From Polynucleobacter sp. JS-JIR-5-A7 (GTDB lineage: Bacteria > Pseudomonadota > Gammaproteobacteria > Burkholderiales > Burkholderiaceae), in the NCBI RefSeq assembly GCF_018687935.1, contig NZ_CP061308.1, forward strand, positions 1,544,048-1,608,047: a stretch of 64,000 bases of DNA, read 5' to 3'. This document shows positions 1-6,654 of this stretch, in pieces. Position 1 is the stretch's first letter; each line of letters begins with the position of its first letter. Position numbers and translations under genes: made by a program. The notes under the pieces were generated by a model, which was not told the origin of the DNA, searched no databases, and saw nothing but the letters and a program-made list of their open reading frames with translations.

Positions 1-32
1 AGCTACAGTAGTAGTCCAGACGCTCCATAGCA

Positions 33-53
33 CTCTAAATGCTCGCTTTAGAG
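33..53. other. Short perfect hairpin near the window start
   Basis: Seven-base arms (33-39 and 47-53) are perfectly complementary around a seven-base loop. There is no T-run on either side, so it is not a convincing terminator. It lies beyond the stop of the small minus-strand gene at 155-340. Function unknown. Confidence 0.3.
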
Positions 54-102
54 CTTGCTCTGCTAGTTCTTAGTTTTCAAAGTTCTATATGTATTTATAT
101 AG

Positions 103-126
103 CAGAACTTCCACCAGAACTTCCAC
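103..126. repeat. 12-base tandem repeat, two exact copies
   Basis: The unit CAGAACTTCCAC occurs twice head to tail (103-114 and 115-126). Read on the minus strand, in frame with the gene at 155-340 but after its amber stop, it encodes Gly-Gly-Ser-Ser twice. It may be the remnant of a coding tail. Confidence 0.6.
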
Positions 127-154
127 CAAGTGTGAATGGATGCACCGGCGAGAA

Positions 155-340
155 CTATGCCTTTAAGGCTAAATCCAAAGCTCGGTTTACTGCGGCAGTT
201 TTGGATAGGATGATTTCTCGTTCCTTATCAATACCGAACTTCTCAAGAACTGCAAATAGCTTAGATTTCTCTACTTCGCAGTGGATATAGGTTGTATCTT
301 CACTCGGGATGAAATAACCCCGATTGTCGTATTGGGTCAT
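155..340 (-). CDS. Small 61-residue protein of unknown function
   Basis: A 61-residue protein that I do not recognise. The start is well supported: a full-length Shine-Dalgarno AAGGAGGT lies about five bases before the ATG at 340, the strongest ribosome-binding site in the element. The protein is mixed charged and hydrophobic, with an N-terminal YDNRGYF segment and a helical C-terminal half rich in Leu, Lys and Ala; no signal peptide or membrane segment is visible. It ends at a TAG. The same frame continues for 19 codons, ending in two Gly-Gly-Ser-Ser units before a TAA at 95-97, so the present stop may truncate a longer protein. It lies in the integrated element. No function is proposed. Confidence 0.7.
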   Translation of the reverse strand: MTQYDNRGYFIPSEDTTYIHCEVEKSKLFAVLEKFGIDKEREIILSKTAAVNRALDLALKA

Positions 341-469
341 TGGGACCTCCTTGGGTGTAATTTGTGTAATCGAAACTTAACCATCCGCAAAGGGGGATGG
401 CTATATGCCGGTTTTCGGCTTGTCTGTCTACTACTTAGGAATCAGCACTTTGGGTGTGCCGGTGATAGT

Positions 470-490
470 CTTTATCTATAGGTATAACAT
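470..490. repeat. Degenerate 21-base direct repeat, copy 1
   Basis: Shares CTTTATCTATAG and the end TAACAT with 524-544; the two copies differ at the three middle positions. The copies start 54 bases apart, about five helical turns. Confidence 0.5.
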
Positions 491-523
491 TTTTAAAAGG
501 CCTTTTGAGGCACTCCGGAGATG

Positions 524-544
524 CTTTATCTATAGCGGTAACAT
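524..544. repeat. Degenerate 21-base direct repeat, copy 2
   Basis: Second copy of the element at 470-490. It is preceded by an eight-base palindrome CTCCGGAG at 513-520. Confidence 0.5.
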
Positions 545-812
545 GTTGCCGGAGAGGCTTATTTGCTCTTTCTTTTAAGTATAACAATTGGTATTTGGAG
601 GCTTTTGGGAGGCTTAAATCTCGCTACCTATATGCAACTATTACCGGCTGTAAAAATTGAGCACCGGAGGCCTCTGGTAGAAATTCCTCATAAAAAAGGT
701 TAATTCTGATGCACCGGAGTGATGTTTTAAAAGGTCACTTTTGATGCCTACCTATCATTTTTATTGTTTCTTTAGAAACATTTATTTTTGACTGATTTTG
801 GTCAGTTTTGGA

Positions 813-826
813 TTTTCCATGGAAAA
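813..826. repeat. Perfect 14-base palindrome
   Basis: TTTTCCATGGAAAA is fully self-complementary, as expected for a dimeric protein binding site. It sits in the non-coding stretch with no flanking gene start within 300 bases. Its role is unknown. Confidence 0.4.
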
Positions 827-1112
827 CTCAACATTGGATCAGTTTGAGTTAACCAAGGTTAATCCAAGTGAGATTTTGTGATCTCAGTTAGGTTTTGAGC
901 TCTTTTCTTTTAGAGAGTATTCAAATCAAACTAGCCTAATCCCGCTTCCTTCTATATAGGGAGTCCTCAAAGTTTCACCATGTGGTATATGAATCCAGAG
1001 GCCTCCGGTTCACTCCGGATCGACCGGGTGATTAGCCATAAGCCAACTATGTTGGTATATACATCCTTCGAGTTTGGGTGTCCCTCGGCCTCACGTGGTG
1101 ACTCTGGAAGTG

Positions 1113-1143
1113 AAAAAAAGGCCTACCCTTTCGGATAGACCTT
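1113..1143 (-). terminator. Rho-independent terminator of the three-gene operon
   Basis: On the minus strand an 11-base-pair stem (1143-1133 with 1128-1118, two G-U pairs) is closed by a GAAA tetraloop and followed by a run of T (1117-1113). It lies six bases beyond the stop of the gene at 1149-1484 and so ends the operon 2231 to 1149. Confidence 0.85.
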
Positions 1144-1148
1144 AAGAC

Positions 1149-1484
1149 TTACGCTGTCACATTTAAATTAAACCACTGCTCACCATCTCCAATATTTGAG
1201 ATTTCATGCCTTAAAGCGTATTCATGCGCTAAATAATGGTGCGGGAGATTGTCAGTTACGTTATCCGCTATTGCCTCAACGATGTAATCGACAGCGACCA
1301 AATCCATCATTCTCTCGCTTACATTGTTTGTCCATTCTTGCTCTGTCACTCCAAGATTTTCAGTGGCAAATGTAATTAGTGCTTCTTGATACTTTAATTC
1401 AGCCATTACCATTGCTTGTTGGTGTCGAGCCATTTCTTGATTAAATAAATCTACAACTTCTTTTTGTGTCAATTTTGTATTCAT
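1149..1484 (-). CDS. Hypothetical protein, last gene of the small operon
   Basis: 111 residues, not recognised. The N-terminal half (about residues 5-55) is a likely amphipathic helix with many Gln, Glu and Ala; the C-terminal half is acidic. No signal peptide or membrane helix. A ribosome-binding site AAGGAA precedes the ATG. It lies 12 bases after the gene at 1497-1850, and a strong terminator follows the stop. All three genes of this operon start Met-Asn-Thr and have the same ribosome-binding site and spacing, though their proteins are not visibly related. Confidence 0.65.
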   Translation of the reverse strand: MNTKLTQKEVVDLFNQEMARHQQAMVMAELKYQEALITFATENLGVTEQEWTNNVSERMMDLVAVDYIVEAIADNVTDNLPHHYLAHEYALRHEISNIGDGEQWFNLNVTA

Positions 1485-1496
1485 AATGTTTATTCC

Positions 1497-1850
1497 TTAT
1501 TGGTTAGAAATATTTGCCATTTCTTTCATCCTATTTTGAAAGCGGTCTTGCAATATTTCCAAAAGAGAGATGTTTGGGTTGTCTTCGAGTTTTGTCAAAA
1601 TCAACAACTCTAAATACTTCGATGGATCCATTGCCGCACGGGCAACTTTCTTACCGTCATTTTGGATAGCTAAATTAAGCCCCGCTAAAACTGCCTCGCT
1701 ACTTCCTGAGTAACCAAAGTGTTTCACTGCGAAGTCTGCATAAATACTCGCTAATTTGACGTTATGTTCATGGATAGCGTCATAGTGCTCTTTAGTTGGT
1801 AGTGCCTCGTAAAGGGCTATGAGGTCTCTATCGATTTTGATTGTGTTCAT
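1497..1850 (-). CDS. Hypothetical protein, middle gene of the small operon
   Basis: 117 residues, not recognised. Mostly helical by composition, with leucine-rich stretches (LELLILTKLEDN at about residues 81-92) and no export signal. An AAGGAA ribosome-binding site precedes the ATG. Spacing of 12 bases to both neighbours shows co-transcription with 1863-2231 and 1149-1484. Its position in an integrated element fits an accessory or anti-host function, but nothing in the sequence identifies one. Confidence 0.65.
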   Translation of the reverse strand: MNTIKIDRDLIALYEALPTKEHYDAIHEHNVKLASIYADFAVKHFGYSGSSEAVLAGLNLAIQNDGKKVARAAMDPSKYLELLILTKLEDNPNISLLEILQDRFQNRMKEMANISNQ

Positions 1851-1862
1851 TTGTTTATTTCC

Positions 1863-2231
1863 TTATTTAGTTAGATTTTTAGTATTAGGGTATTTCAAGG
1901 CGACAGATATAAAAGTAAAAAGTGATTGCTCAACTCTTTCCAAATAATCTTTGTCATCTTTCTTTTCTATAGCGAGAGCAATGATTGCCTCGATTACATC
2001 TTCTTTAAGTTTTTTATTGAATCTTTTTCGGATGATTGAAGCTTTAAAGCTGTCTTTATCATCAATCCCCTTTACTAAAGGGATACCAAAGTAATCTGAT
2101 TCAAATAAATACAGGGTTTCCAATAAAGCACTTCTCAACTTATTGCCTGAATTTAGACTTCGTGTTTCAGCTTTGTCTAATAAAGCATGAAAGGTGTTTT
2201 GTGCGTCCGTGAATGTAGCTCTTGTATTCAT
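1863..2231 (-). CDS. Hypothetical protein, first gene of the small operon
   Basis: 122 residues, not recognised. Lysine-rich in the middle (KRFNKKLKEDVIEA and EKKDDKDYLERVEQ segments), probably helical and cytoplasmic. The AAGGAA ribosome-binding site lies seven to eight bases before the ATG. It is the first gene of a three-gene operon on the minus strand; the 96-base gap upstream carries an inverted repeat that could be an operator. By eye the DNA is more A+T-rich than the core genes beyond 8,086. Confidence 0.65.
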   Translation of the reverse strand: MNTRATFTDAQNTFHALLDKAETRSLNSGNKLRSALLETLYLFESDYFGIPLVKGIDDKDSFKASIIRKRFNKKLKEDVIEAIIALAIEKKDDKDYLERVEQSLFTFISVALKYPNTKNLTK

Positions 2232-2264
2232 ATTGGTAATTCCTTCATAAAAAGTAGTGAAAAA

Positions 2265-2280
2265 GAAACGATATTGTTTC
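2265..2280. promoter_or_regulatory. Inverted repeat upstream of the small operon, candidate operator
   Basis: GAAAC and GTTTC arms around a six-base spacer, 34 bases upstream of the start at 2231. The arms match the hairpin at 765-780 in the opposite order. Candidate regulator binding site only. Confidence 0.3.
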
Positions 2281-2327
2281 CTTAACGATACAAACTATGA
2301 AGCCAATATATATAAGGATTTAAGGTG

Positions 2328-2873
2328 TTATAACCTTTTCCTTTTTGGTGGATATGTGGCTTTAATACCATCGAAGATGGCTTTAATCGCCTCTTTATCT
2401 ACCTTGCTACTCATAATGTGGCGCTTGACCCAGTAAGGCATGAATAGGCGCTCATAGCCTCTTGGATTGTTATTGGCCTCATTACCATGCACATACCATT
2501 TATTACGTATGGCACTGAAGTCGGTATACAACTCCATGAATGGGAATCCTTTACGAACTCTAACGAAGTGAATGTAGCAACGAAGGTCGGTCATTGGGTT
2601 TATCTCTTCGGGCTCTTGCTCTTCTTCCGAATCCCAATCCTCTTCCTCTTCGTCACTTATGTCTTCATACATACCTTGAGCACCACCATTGGCATACCAA
2701 ATCTCTTGGAGTTCTAAACGCTCTTTACGGCGTTGAGATTCAATAGCTCTTAGGATTTGCCGACGATCACCTTCGCAGAGTCGGGCGATGTCTTGTAGGC
2801 GTAAAGGGACTGACGAGGTTTTGATTAGCTCTATTGGGTCTTTAGACCACGAGATGGGCTTCTTGTTTGCCAC
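2328..2873 (-). CDS. Hypothetical acidic protein following the restriction endonuclease
   Basis: 181 residues, GTG start six bases after the endonuclease stop, so probably co-transcribed and translationally coupled. The first 50 residues contain a helix-turn-helix-like segment (about residues 18-48, LRLQDIARLCEGDRRQILRA). Then comes a strongly acidic linker (about residues 70-92, nearly all Asp and Glu), then a basic C-terminal domain ending in KRKRL. The acidic stretch could mimic DNA or shield the protein. It is the third gene of a methyltransferase-endonuclease unit, where specificity or control proteins are sometimes found. I do not recognise the family, and its role in restriction is inference from position. 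Confidence 0.65.
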   Translation of the reverse strand: MANKKPISWSKDPIELIKTSSVPLRLQDIARLCEGDRRQILRAIESQRRKERLELQEIWYANGGAQGMYEDISDEEEEDWDSEEEQEPEEINPMTDLRCYIHFVRVRKGFPFMELYTDFSAIRNKWYVHGNEANNNPRGYERLFMPYWVKRHIMSSKVDKEAIKAIFDGIKATYPPKRKRL

Positions 2874-2879
2874 AATGAA

Positions 2880-4451
2880 TTACGAAATCAGATTAACTGG
2901 CTTACTCGATAACTTATTGGTAACGGCACTGGCATTGCCGATAAGAGCGGGATCACTACGCATATCGTTCAACCCATAAGCCGATATCAATGTAACTGGC
3001 ACGTGTTTATCGTTGTATATGTCTTGCGCCCTAGTCGTTGCACCGGAGCCAATTAAGTGAGAGATATAGGCAACAAACTTGAGTTCAAGATTGCGTGAGC
3101 CATATAGCTCATAGGCATGCTTAACGTAATTGTCCTTAGCCTTTGATACGTCTTGGGATGGCAAATCATAAACATCCATAGATTTAGTATCGATAATTCC
3201 ACACAGATTTCTACCAAGCTCTACAACAAACACATCCATGTAGCCGCCTGTTCCGGCTCTTTGCTTTCGACCAATCCAAGTAGACTCATATCCGAAATCA
3301 ACTTCAAATATCTTGGTTACATTCTTTTCGAAGGCTTCGGCGGTAGTTGTGCCGCCTTTAGATAACTCAACTAGACGATTATTCACATAAGTATCGGAGC
3401 TATTGATGATCGGCTGTAAAGCATTAATCACGGCATCATAGCTAATACCCAATTCAACGGTCATCTTCCTTGCAAACTCAGTGATATCTCTTTGTGTTGC
3501 TGGTAATTCAACATCCTTGAGAAATCTTTCGTAAATAACACCGCTTGCCGTATCTAGCTTTGGCAGTTTGAATGGCATTAAAGAGCGTCTTGTGTCTTTT
3601 GAAGAATCTTTTCTGAGGCCATATTGCAGTTGGGCTTGTAATGGCTCTAGCTTATCGAAATCAACGAATGGAACTTGCTTTACTTCATTGAGAACTGGAA
3701 TGATATTGCGACCAATGAACCATCTTGTCTTATCTTCCTCAACAACGCGCTCTTCAATCATGCCGGCGCCTTGCAAAACATTCTTAAACGTATTGGCAAT
3801 ATCTTTAATATCGGCCAAACGCATATCGTATGGTGTATCAATTGTTTTGGTGGTGCGTAGATATTCACCATCGGGTAATACAGAAGCAATCCCATTCTTT
3901 CTTGCTAAGAGGATCTTTGCTTTGCACTCATCATACGTAGCGTGATTATGGCCAAATACAACAGGCACTTCCATATCAACATCGGTTAAGCCATTGAGTT
4001 CCGGATCTTGCATCAAATCAAGTAATAAAACGAATGGCCTTACTTTGATAGATGGATCGATGTTTACATTGCGGCCAACTGAATATTGGCATGGGTATTG
4101 AACTTTAAGGATTTGCCAAATAAAAGTATTAGCAAGATCTTCTAGTTCAACCGCGGCTAAGCCGGATTGAGTAAGAGATAGATTGCCTTCTTTATCCTTG
4201 TATAGCAATCCCAATAAACGTAACTGCGCTTCATACGTTCTAGCGCCACCGCTATTCTTATCGCGTTGATTGCCGCCACCTTTAAGGCCATAGTCTTCTA
4301 ATAACTTAGCAAAGTGATTTTGTTGTTTTTGATCGCCCGTCCAGTTGGATCCTAGTTCGGATGCCACAACCATTGCCTTCAAGAATAAGGCCGTCTCTAA
4401 TGGAAGAATACGGCGCTTATTGCGTGGAAACATCCATATTTGGCGATACAT
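2880..4451 (-). CDS. Restriction endonuclease with FokI-like C-terminal nuclease domain
   Basis: 523 residues. The C-terminal part (about 370-495) carries a PD-(D/E)xK nuclease core: Asp406 in a GGYMDVF strand, then Asp421-Thr-Lys423 in GIIDTK, followed by a YDLP segment. This order and spacing resemble FokI (Asp, then DTK 17 residues on). The first 350 residues, starting MYRQIW and containing winged-helix-like stretches, would be the DNA recognition part, as in type IIS enzymes. The gene starts two bases after the stop of the C5 methyltransferase, the classic modification-restriction layout. The recognition sequence cannot be read from the protein. Alternative: another PD-(D/E)xK endonuclease family that is only distantly FokI-like. 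Confidence 0.75.
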   Translation of the reverse strand: MYRQIWMFPRNKRRILPLETALFLKAMVVASELGSNWTGDQKQQNHFAKLLEDYGLKGGGNQRDKNSGGARTYEAQLRLLGLLYKDKEGNLSLTQSGLAAVELEDLANTFIWQILKVQYPCQYSVGRNVNIDPSIKVRPFVLLLDLMQDPELNGLTDVDMEVPVVFGHNHATYDECKAKILLARKNGIASVLPDGEYLRTTKTIDTPYDMRLADIKDIANTFKNVLQGAGMIEERVVEEDKTRWFIGRNIIPVLNEVKQVPFVDFDKLEPLQAQLQYGLRKDSSKDTRRSLMPFKLPKLDTASGVIYERFLKDVELPATQRDITEFARKMTVELGISYDAVINALQPIINSSDTYVNNRLVELSKGGTTTAEAFEKNVTKIFEVDFGYESTWIGRKQRAGTGGYMDVFVVELGRNLCGIIDTKSMDVYDLPSQDVSKAKDNYVKHAYELYGSRNLELKFVAYISHLIGSGATTRAQDIYNDKHVPVTLISAYGLNDMRSDPALIGNASAVTNKLSSKPVNLIS

Positions 4452-4453
4452 AG

Positions 4454-5536
4454 TTACTCGATATTTGCCGGCACTGATTTGTAATCAATACCTTCTAAAG
4501 TTTTGATAATCGCTTCAAAGATAACCTTTGCACCTTCGGGCGGAACAGCCATACCGATTTGTCTTCTGATAGCTTCTTTATTACCTTCAAATACAAAGTT
4601 ATCTGGAAAGGTTTGTAAGCGAGCGCGCTCTCTATTCGTCAATGCTCTATCTTCTGACCAGTGATAAACGTGAGTGCCACCACCGCCGGAACCGGTAATT
4701 GTGTAAGCCGGCTTGGTTGGATCTAATCTCTTATAGATTTGGCTAATTTGCGCGCCAGTTACATTTAATTTCAAATGAGGCGGCAAGTTTGCAGTCCAAG
4801 CATTCTCGCCGGGCTTGATGTGTTGCAAGCGCTCAACGACTCTTGGATGTTGCTTTGTAAGGTCGTGGTTATCGGCACCCTTCTTAATCGGCGGCTTCTC
4901 AATAGCCTCTTTACACGTCTTTTGCTTCTTGATGTGCGTTGGTGCCGGTGGTTGGAATGTTTTCTTTAAATCTTTACGAATACCAACCATGATTACACGG
5001 TGTCGTGCTTGCGGAACTCCATACTCTTCAAACTTATAAAGATGTGGAGTGATTGTGTAACCTTTACCGGCATTGGAAAGGTCGTCAAGAATCTTGATTA
5101 AGGTTTTACCTTCATTGGCACTACGAATACCACCGACGTTCTCAGCAATAAAAAACAGTGGGTTGAATTCATTAAGGATTGGTAAGCCGTATGTGTATAA
5201 AGGGCCGAAATGCCCATCAATACCTTTATGCTCGCCAACCAATGAGAAGTCGTTGCATGGAAAGCCATAAGCAAAGCCATCAATCTTCTTTGATATCTTG
5301 GCTAAATCTTTAGCGGTTATCTCTCTTACATCCGAAACTATCGCGGTCTTTTCATCCGCGCCTTTAACGTTGCGTCGATATGTAGCTACAGTTTCATCGT
5401 GATAATCAACAGCCCAACCGTGGACAAGTTCTACATCACTGAAATCCTTGATTGTGTCATTGGCCATTTCTGCGCCAATTGCAATACCGCCGGGTCCTGA
5501 GAACAACTCACCTAATATTAATTTTTTCTTAGCCAT
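4454..5536 (-). CDS. DNA (cytosine-5) methyltransferase
   Basis: 360 residues. It transfers a methyl group from S-adenosylmethionine to C5 of cytosine and should protect host DNA from the adjacent endonuclease. Visible motifs: I, FSGPGG (residues 12-17); IV, GFPCNDFS with catalytic Cys94; VI, ENV (132-134); VIII, QARHR (176-180); a Gly-rich IX region (TITGSGGGG); and X near the C-terminus (GMAVPP). Motif IV has Asn where most members have Gln after the catalytic Pro-Cys. It is the first gene of the unit with the endonuclease and the acidic protein; the PhaR-like gene ends 38 bases upstream. The ribosome-binding site is weak. Confidence 0.93.
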   Translation of the reverse strand: MAKKKLILGELFSGPGGIAIGAEMANDTIKDFSDVELVHGWAVDYHDETVATYRRNVKGADEKTAIVSDVREITAKDLAKISKKIDGFAYGFPCNDFSLVGEHKGIDGHFGPLYTYGLPILNEFNPLFFIAENVGGIRSANEGKTLIKILDDLSNAGKGYTITPHLYKFEEYGVPQARHRVIMVGIRKDLKKTFQPPAPTHIKKQKTCKEAIEKPPIKKGADNHDLTKQHPRVVERLQHIKPGENAWTANLPPHLKLNVTGAQISQIYKRLDPTKPAYTITGSGGGGTHVYHWSEDRALTNRERARLQTFPDNFVFEGNKEAIRRQIGMAVPPEGAKVIFEAIIKTLEGIDYKSVPANIE

Positions 5537-5574
5537 CTTTTGAGTATATTTTGTTTGCTTTTAAAAAGCAGCAA

Positions 5575-5931
5575 CTATTTACTATCTTCTGTATTCTTTT
5601 TGTTTGCACTGAGGGTTGACCAAATGCCAGTCAATATTTGCAAGCCTTGATCCAATGAGTTGGTTAAAAGTGCTTGCATTGGGTTTCCATAAAACCTAAT
5701 AATCATCTTCATTAAATCTTCACTGAAAAGAGGTTCTCCAACAAACGACTCTTCCATAATGATGCTAACCAATACCTCGCGTGTAACGTCCTCTTTGGTT
5801 TTGTTATCGAGAACAACGATGTCGCGCCCTTCCATAATCTTTAAACGAAGATTGGGAAAGGTTACGTAGCAACTGTTTTCAGTATCGTAGAGCCTTCTAT
5901 TTGGGTATTTGACGTAGGTGATCGGTTTCAT
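5575..5931 (-). CDS. PhaR-type DNA-binding regulator
   Basis: 118 residues. The first about 60 residues match the DNA-binding domain of the polyhydroxyalkanoate accumulation regulators (PhaR/PhbF): KYPNRRLYDTENSCYVTF, then a D-x-VVLDNKTKEDVTRE-type segment and a conserved IIMEES helix. The C-terminus is a short helical tail. No PHA synthesis genes are nearby. It precedes the methyltransferase on the same strand by 38 bases, so it may regulate the restriction-modification unit or the element (inference). An inverted repeat lies upstream of its start in the divergent gap. Confidence 0.8.
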   Translation of the reverse strand: MKPITYVKYPNRRLYDTENSCYVTFPNLRLKIMEGRDIVVLDNKTKEDVTREVLVSIIMEESFVGEPLFSEDLMKMIIRFYGNPMQALLTNSLDQGLQILTGIWSTLSANKKNTEDSK

Positions 5932-5960
5932 AGCTAAAGTCCAGTTTCATCAGTGTAACA

Positions 5961-5980
5961 AGCCATAAAAGGCTTAATAT
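5961..5980. promoter_or_regulatory. Inverted repeat between two divergent genes
   Basis: AAGCC and GGCTT arms around a six-base spacer lie in the 73-base gap between the PhaR-like gene (minus) and the secreted protein gene (plus). A TATA-like stretch follows on the plus strand. It is a plausible shared operator, seen only as a symmetrical sequence. Confidence 0.25.
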
Positions 5981-6004
5981 AGACCTATTAAATAAGAGGG
6001 CTAG

Positions 6005-6316
6005 ATGATGAAATTCCTTACTTTTGGTGTCTTTTTGGGCCTATTTACCCAACTTTGTGGCGCTCAAGCGATCTATGACGCTAATGGCCAATACAAAGGA
6101 TATTCACAGACAAGCCCAAGCGGTGTGACTACGACTTACACGCCATCCGGTCAAAGTGTGGGGTCATCACAGGTGGATAACGGGCAAACGAGCTACTACT
6201 CACCCAATGGCGCATACCAAGGAACGAATACGGCTACTCCGGCTCCGATGCAACCCAATACAACCATCAATACACCACGCCAAGCGCCTCAAGCGCCAGT
6301 GATGAAGGGTTGGTAA
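6005..6316 (+). CDS. Small secreted repeat protein
   Basis: 103 residues. An N-terminal signal peptide (hydrophobic about residues 4-18, likely cleavage after CGAQA) is followed by a low-complexity Gly/Ser/Thr/Tyr/Pro region. Two copies of a YxxNGxYxG motif (YDANGQYKG and YSPNGAYQG) flank a TPSGQSVGSS segment, and the C-terminus is Pro/Gln-rich. An AAGAGGG ribosome-binding site precedes the start. It is the only plus-strand gene in this part of the element and abuts the convergent 57-residue gene without a gap. Probably periplasmic or cell-surface; function unknown. Confidence 0.7.
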   Translation: MMKFLTFGVFLGLFTQLCGAQAIYDANGQYKGYSQTSPSGVTTTYTPSGQSVGSSQVDNGQTSYYSPNGAYQGTNTATPAPMQPNTTINTPRQAPQAPVMKGW

Positions 6317-6490
6317 TTAATCCTCGAAGCGCTCTCTAGTCTCTTCGGGCTTAGGTTCATTCAATAAGCCTAAACGTTTTAATCTACGGCGCTCTTCATC
6401 GGCACGAAACTGCGCTCTTTCTTCGGCGAGTTCTTGCTCCCAACCCTTAATCGGCTTAGGATTCATTCTCCCAACGAATTCAACGGTCAT
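6317..6490 (-). CDS. 57-residue hypothetical protein coupled to the integrase operon
   Basis: A 57-codon gene starting at an ATG that overlaps the stop of the preceding small gene by four bases (ATGA at 6487-6490), so translation is probably coupled. The protein is highly charged (a run of Glu and Arg in the middle: WEQELAEERAQFRADEERRR) and likely one long helix. Its stop directly abuts the convergent secreted-protein gene. It is the third gene of an integrase operon. A role beside the recombinase, for example in excision, is inference only. Confidence 0.65.
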   Translation of the reverse strand: MTVEFVGRMNPKPIKGWEQELAEERAQFRADEERRRLKRLGLLNEPKPEETRERFED

Positions 6491-6654
6491 TTTGTATTGT
6501 TAGCCTTATAGCGGCGCTCACGGATCTCAAACTCGATAGCCTCATCCATAACCTTCTTGCGCTCAACAATTACTTTACCGGTAACTACTTGATTAGATTT
6601 CAGTAAATCTTCCAATGTTTGCTTTGGTGGTCTAGGTTTTTTTGGCTCAATCAT
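6487..6654 (-). CDS. 55-residue hypothetical protein coupled to the integrase
   Basis: 55 residues from the ATG at 6654, which overlaps the integrase stop as ATGA; a longer form from 6669 is possible but less likely. It starts with a Lys/Pro-rich segment (MIEPKKPRPPKQ) and continues as a charged helix. Its own stop overlaps the start of the 57-residue gene, again as ATGA. The three genes therefore form a tightly coupled unit, int and two small basic/acidic proteins. Excisionase-like or accessory roles are possible, but no winged-helix motif is evident. Confidence 0.65.
   Translation of the reverse strand: MIEPKKPRPPKQTLEDLLKSNQVVTGKVIVERKKVMDEAIEFEIRERRYKANNTK

Larger units (their letters stand above)
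341..1112. other. Non-coding, repeat-rich stretch of the integrated element
   Basis: No convincing gene on either strand for about 770 bases. It contains a degenerate 21-base direct repeat (470-490 and 524-544), recurring CCGGAG-type words around 510, 549, 663, 713 and 1000, two TTTTAAAAGG words (491-500 and 724-733), a perfect 14-base palindrome TTTTCCATGGAAAA (813-826), and a TGTTTC/GAAACA hairpin (765-780). Near 982 and 1052 the words TGGTATATGAATCC and TGGTATATACATCC form another degenerate pair. The layout could be a replication or transfer origin, a regulatory region, or decayed coding DNA; the sequence does not decide. Confidence 0.5.

Noticed and set aside
39..290. Plus-strand open frame of 83 codons at the window start
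   Set aside because: It runs antisense to the 61-residue gene, which has an excellent ribosome-binding site; the plus frame has none and no recognisable content.
960..1110. Possible tRNA-like segment with CCGG-rich hairpins
   Set aside because: No TTCGA T-arm with pairing ends and no acceptor stem could be found on either strand.
2328..2350. Terminator after the acidic protein gene
   Set aside because: The AAGGT/ACCTT symmetry near 2320-2335 is short and lacks a clear T-run on the minus strand.
2487..2979. Plus-strand frames opposite the acidic protein and the endonuclease
   Set aside because: They are antisense to genes with recognised or coupled starts, and their composition is that of a reverse frame.
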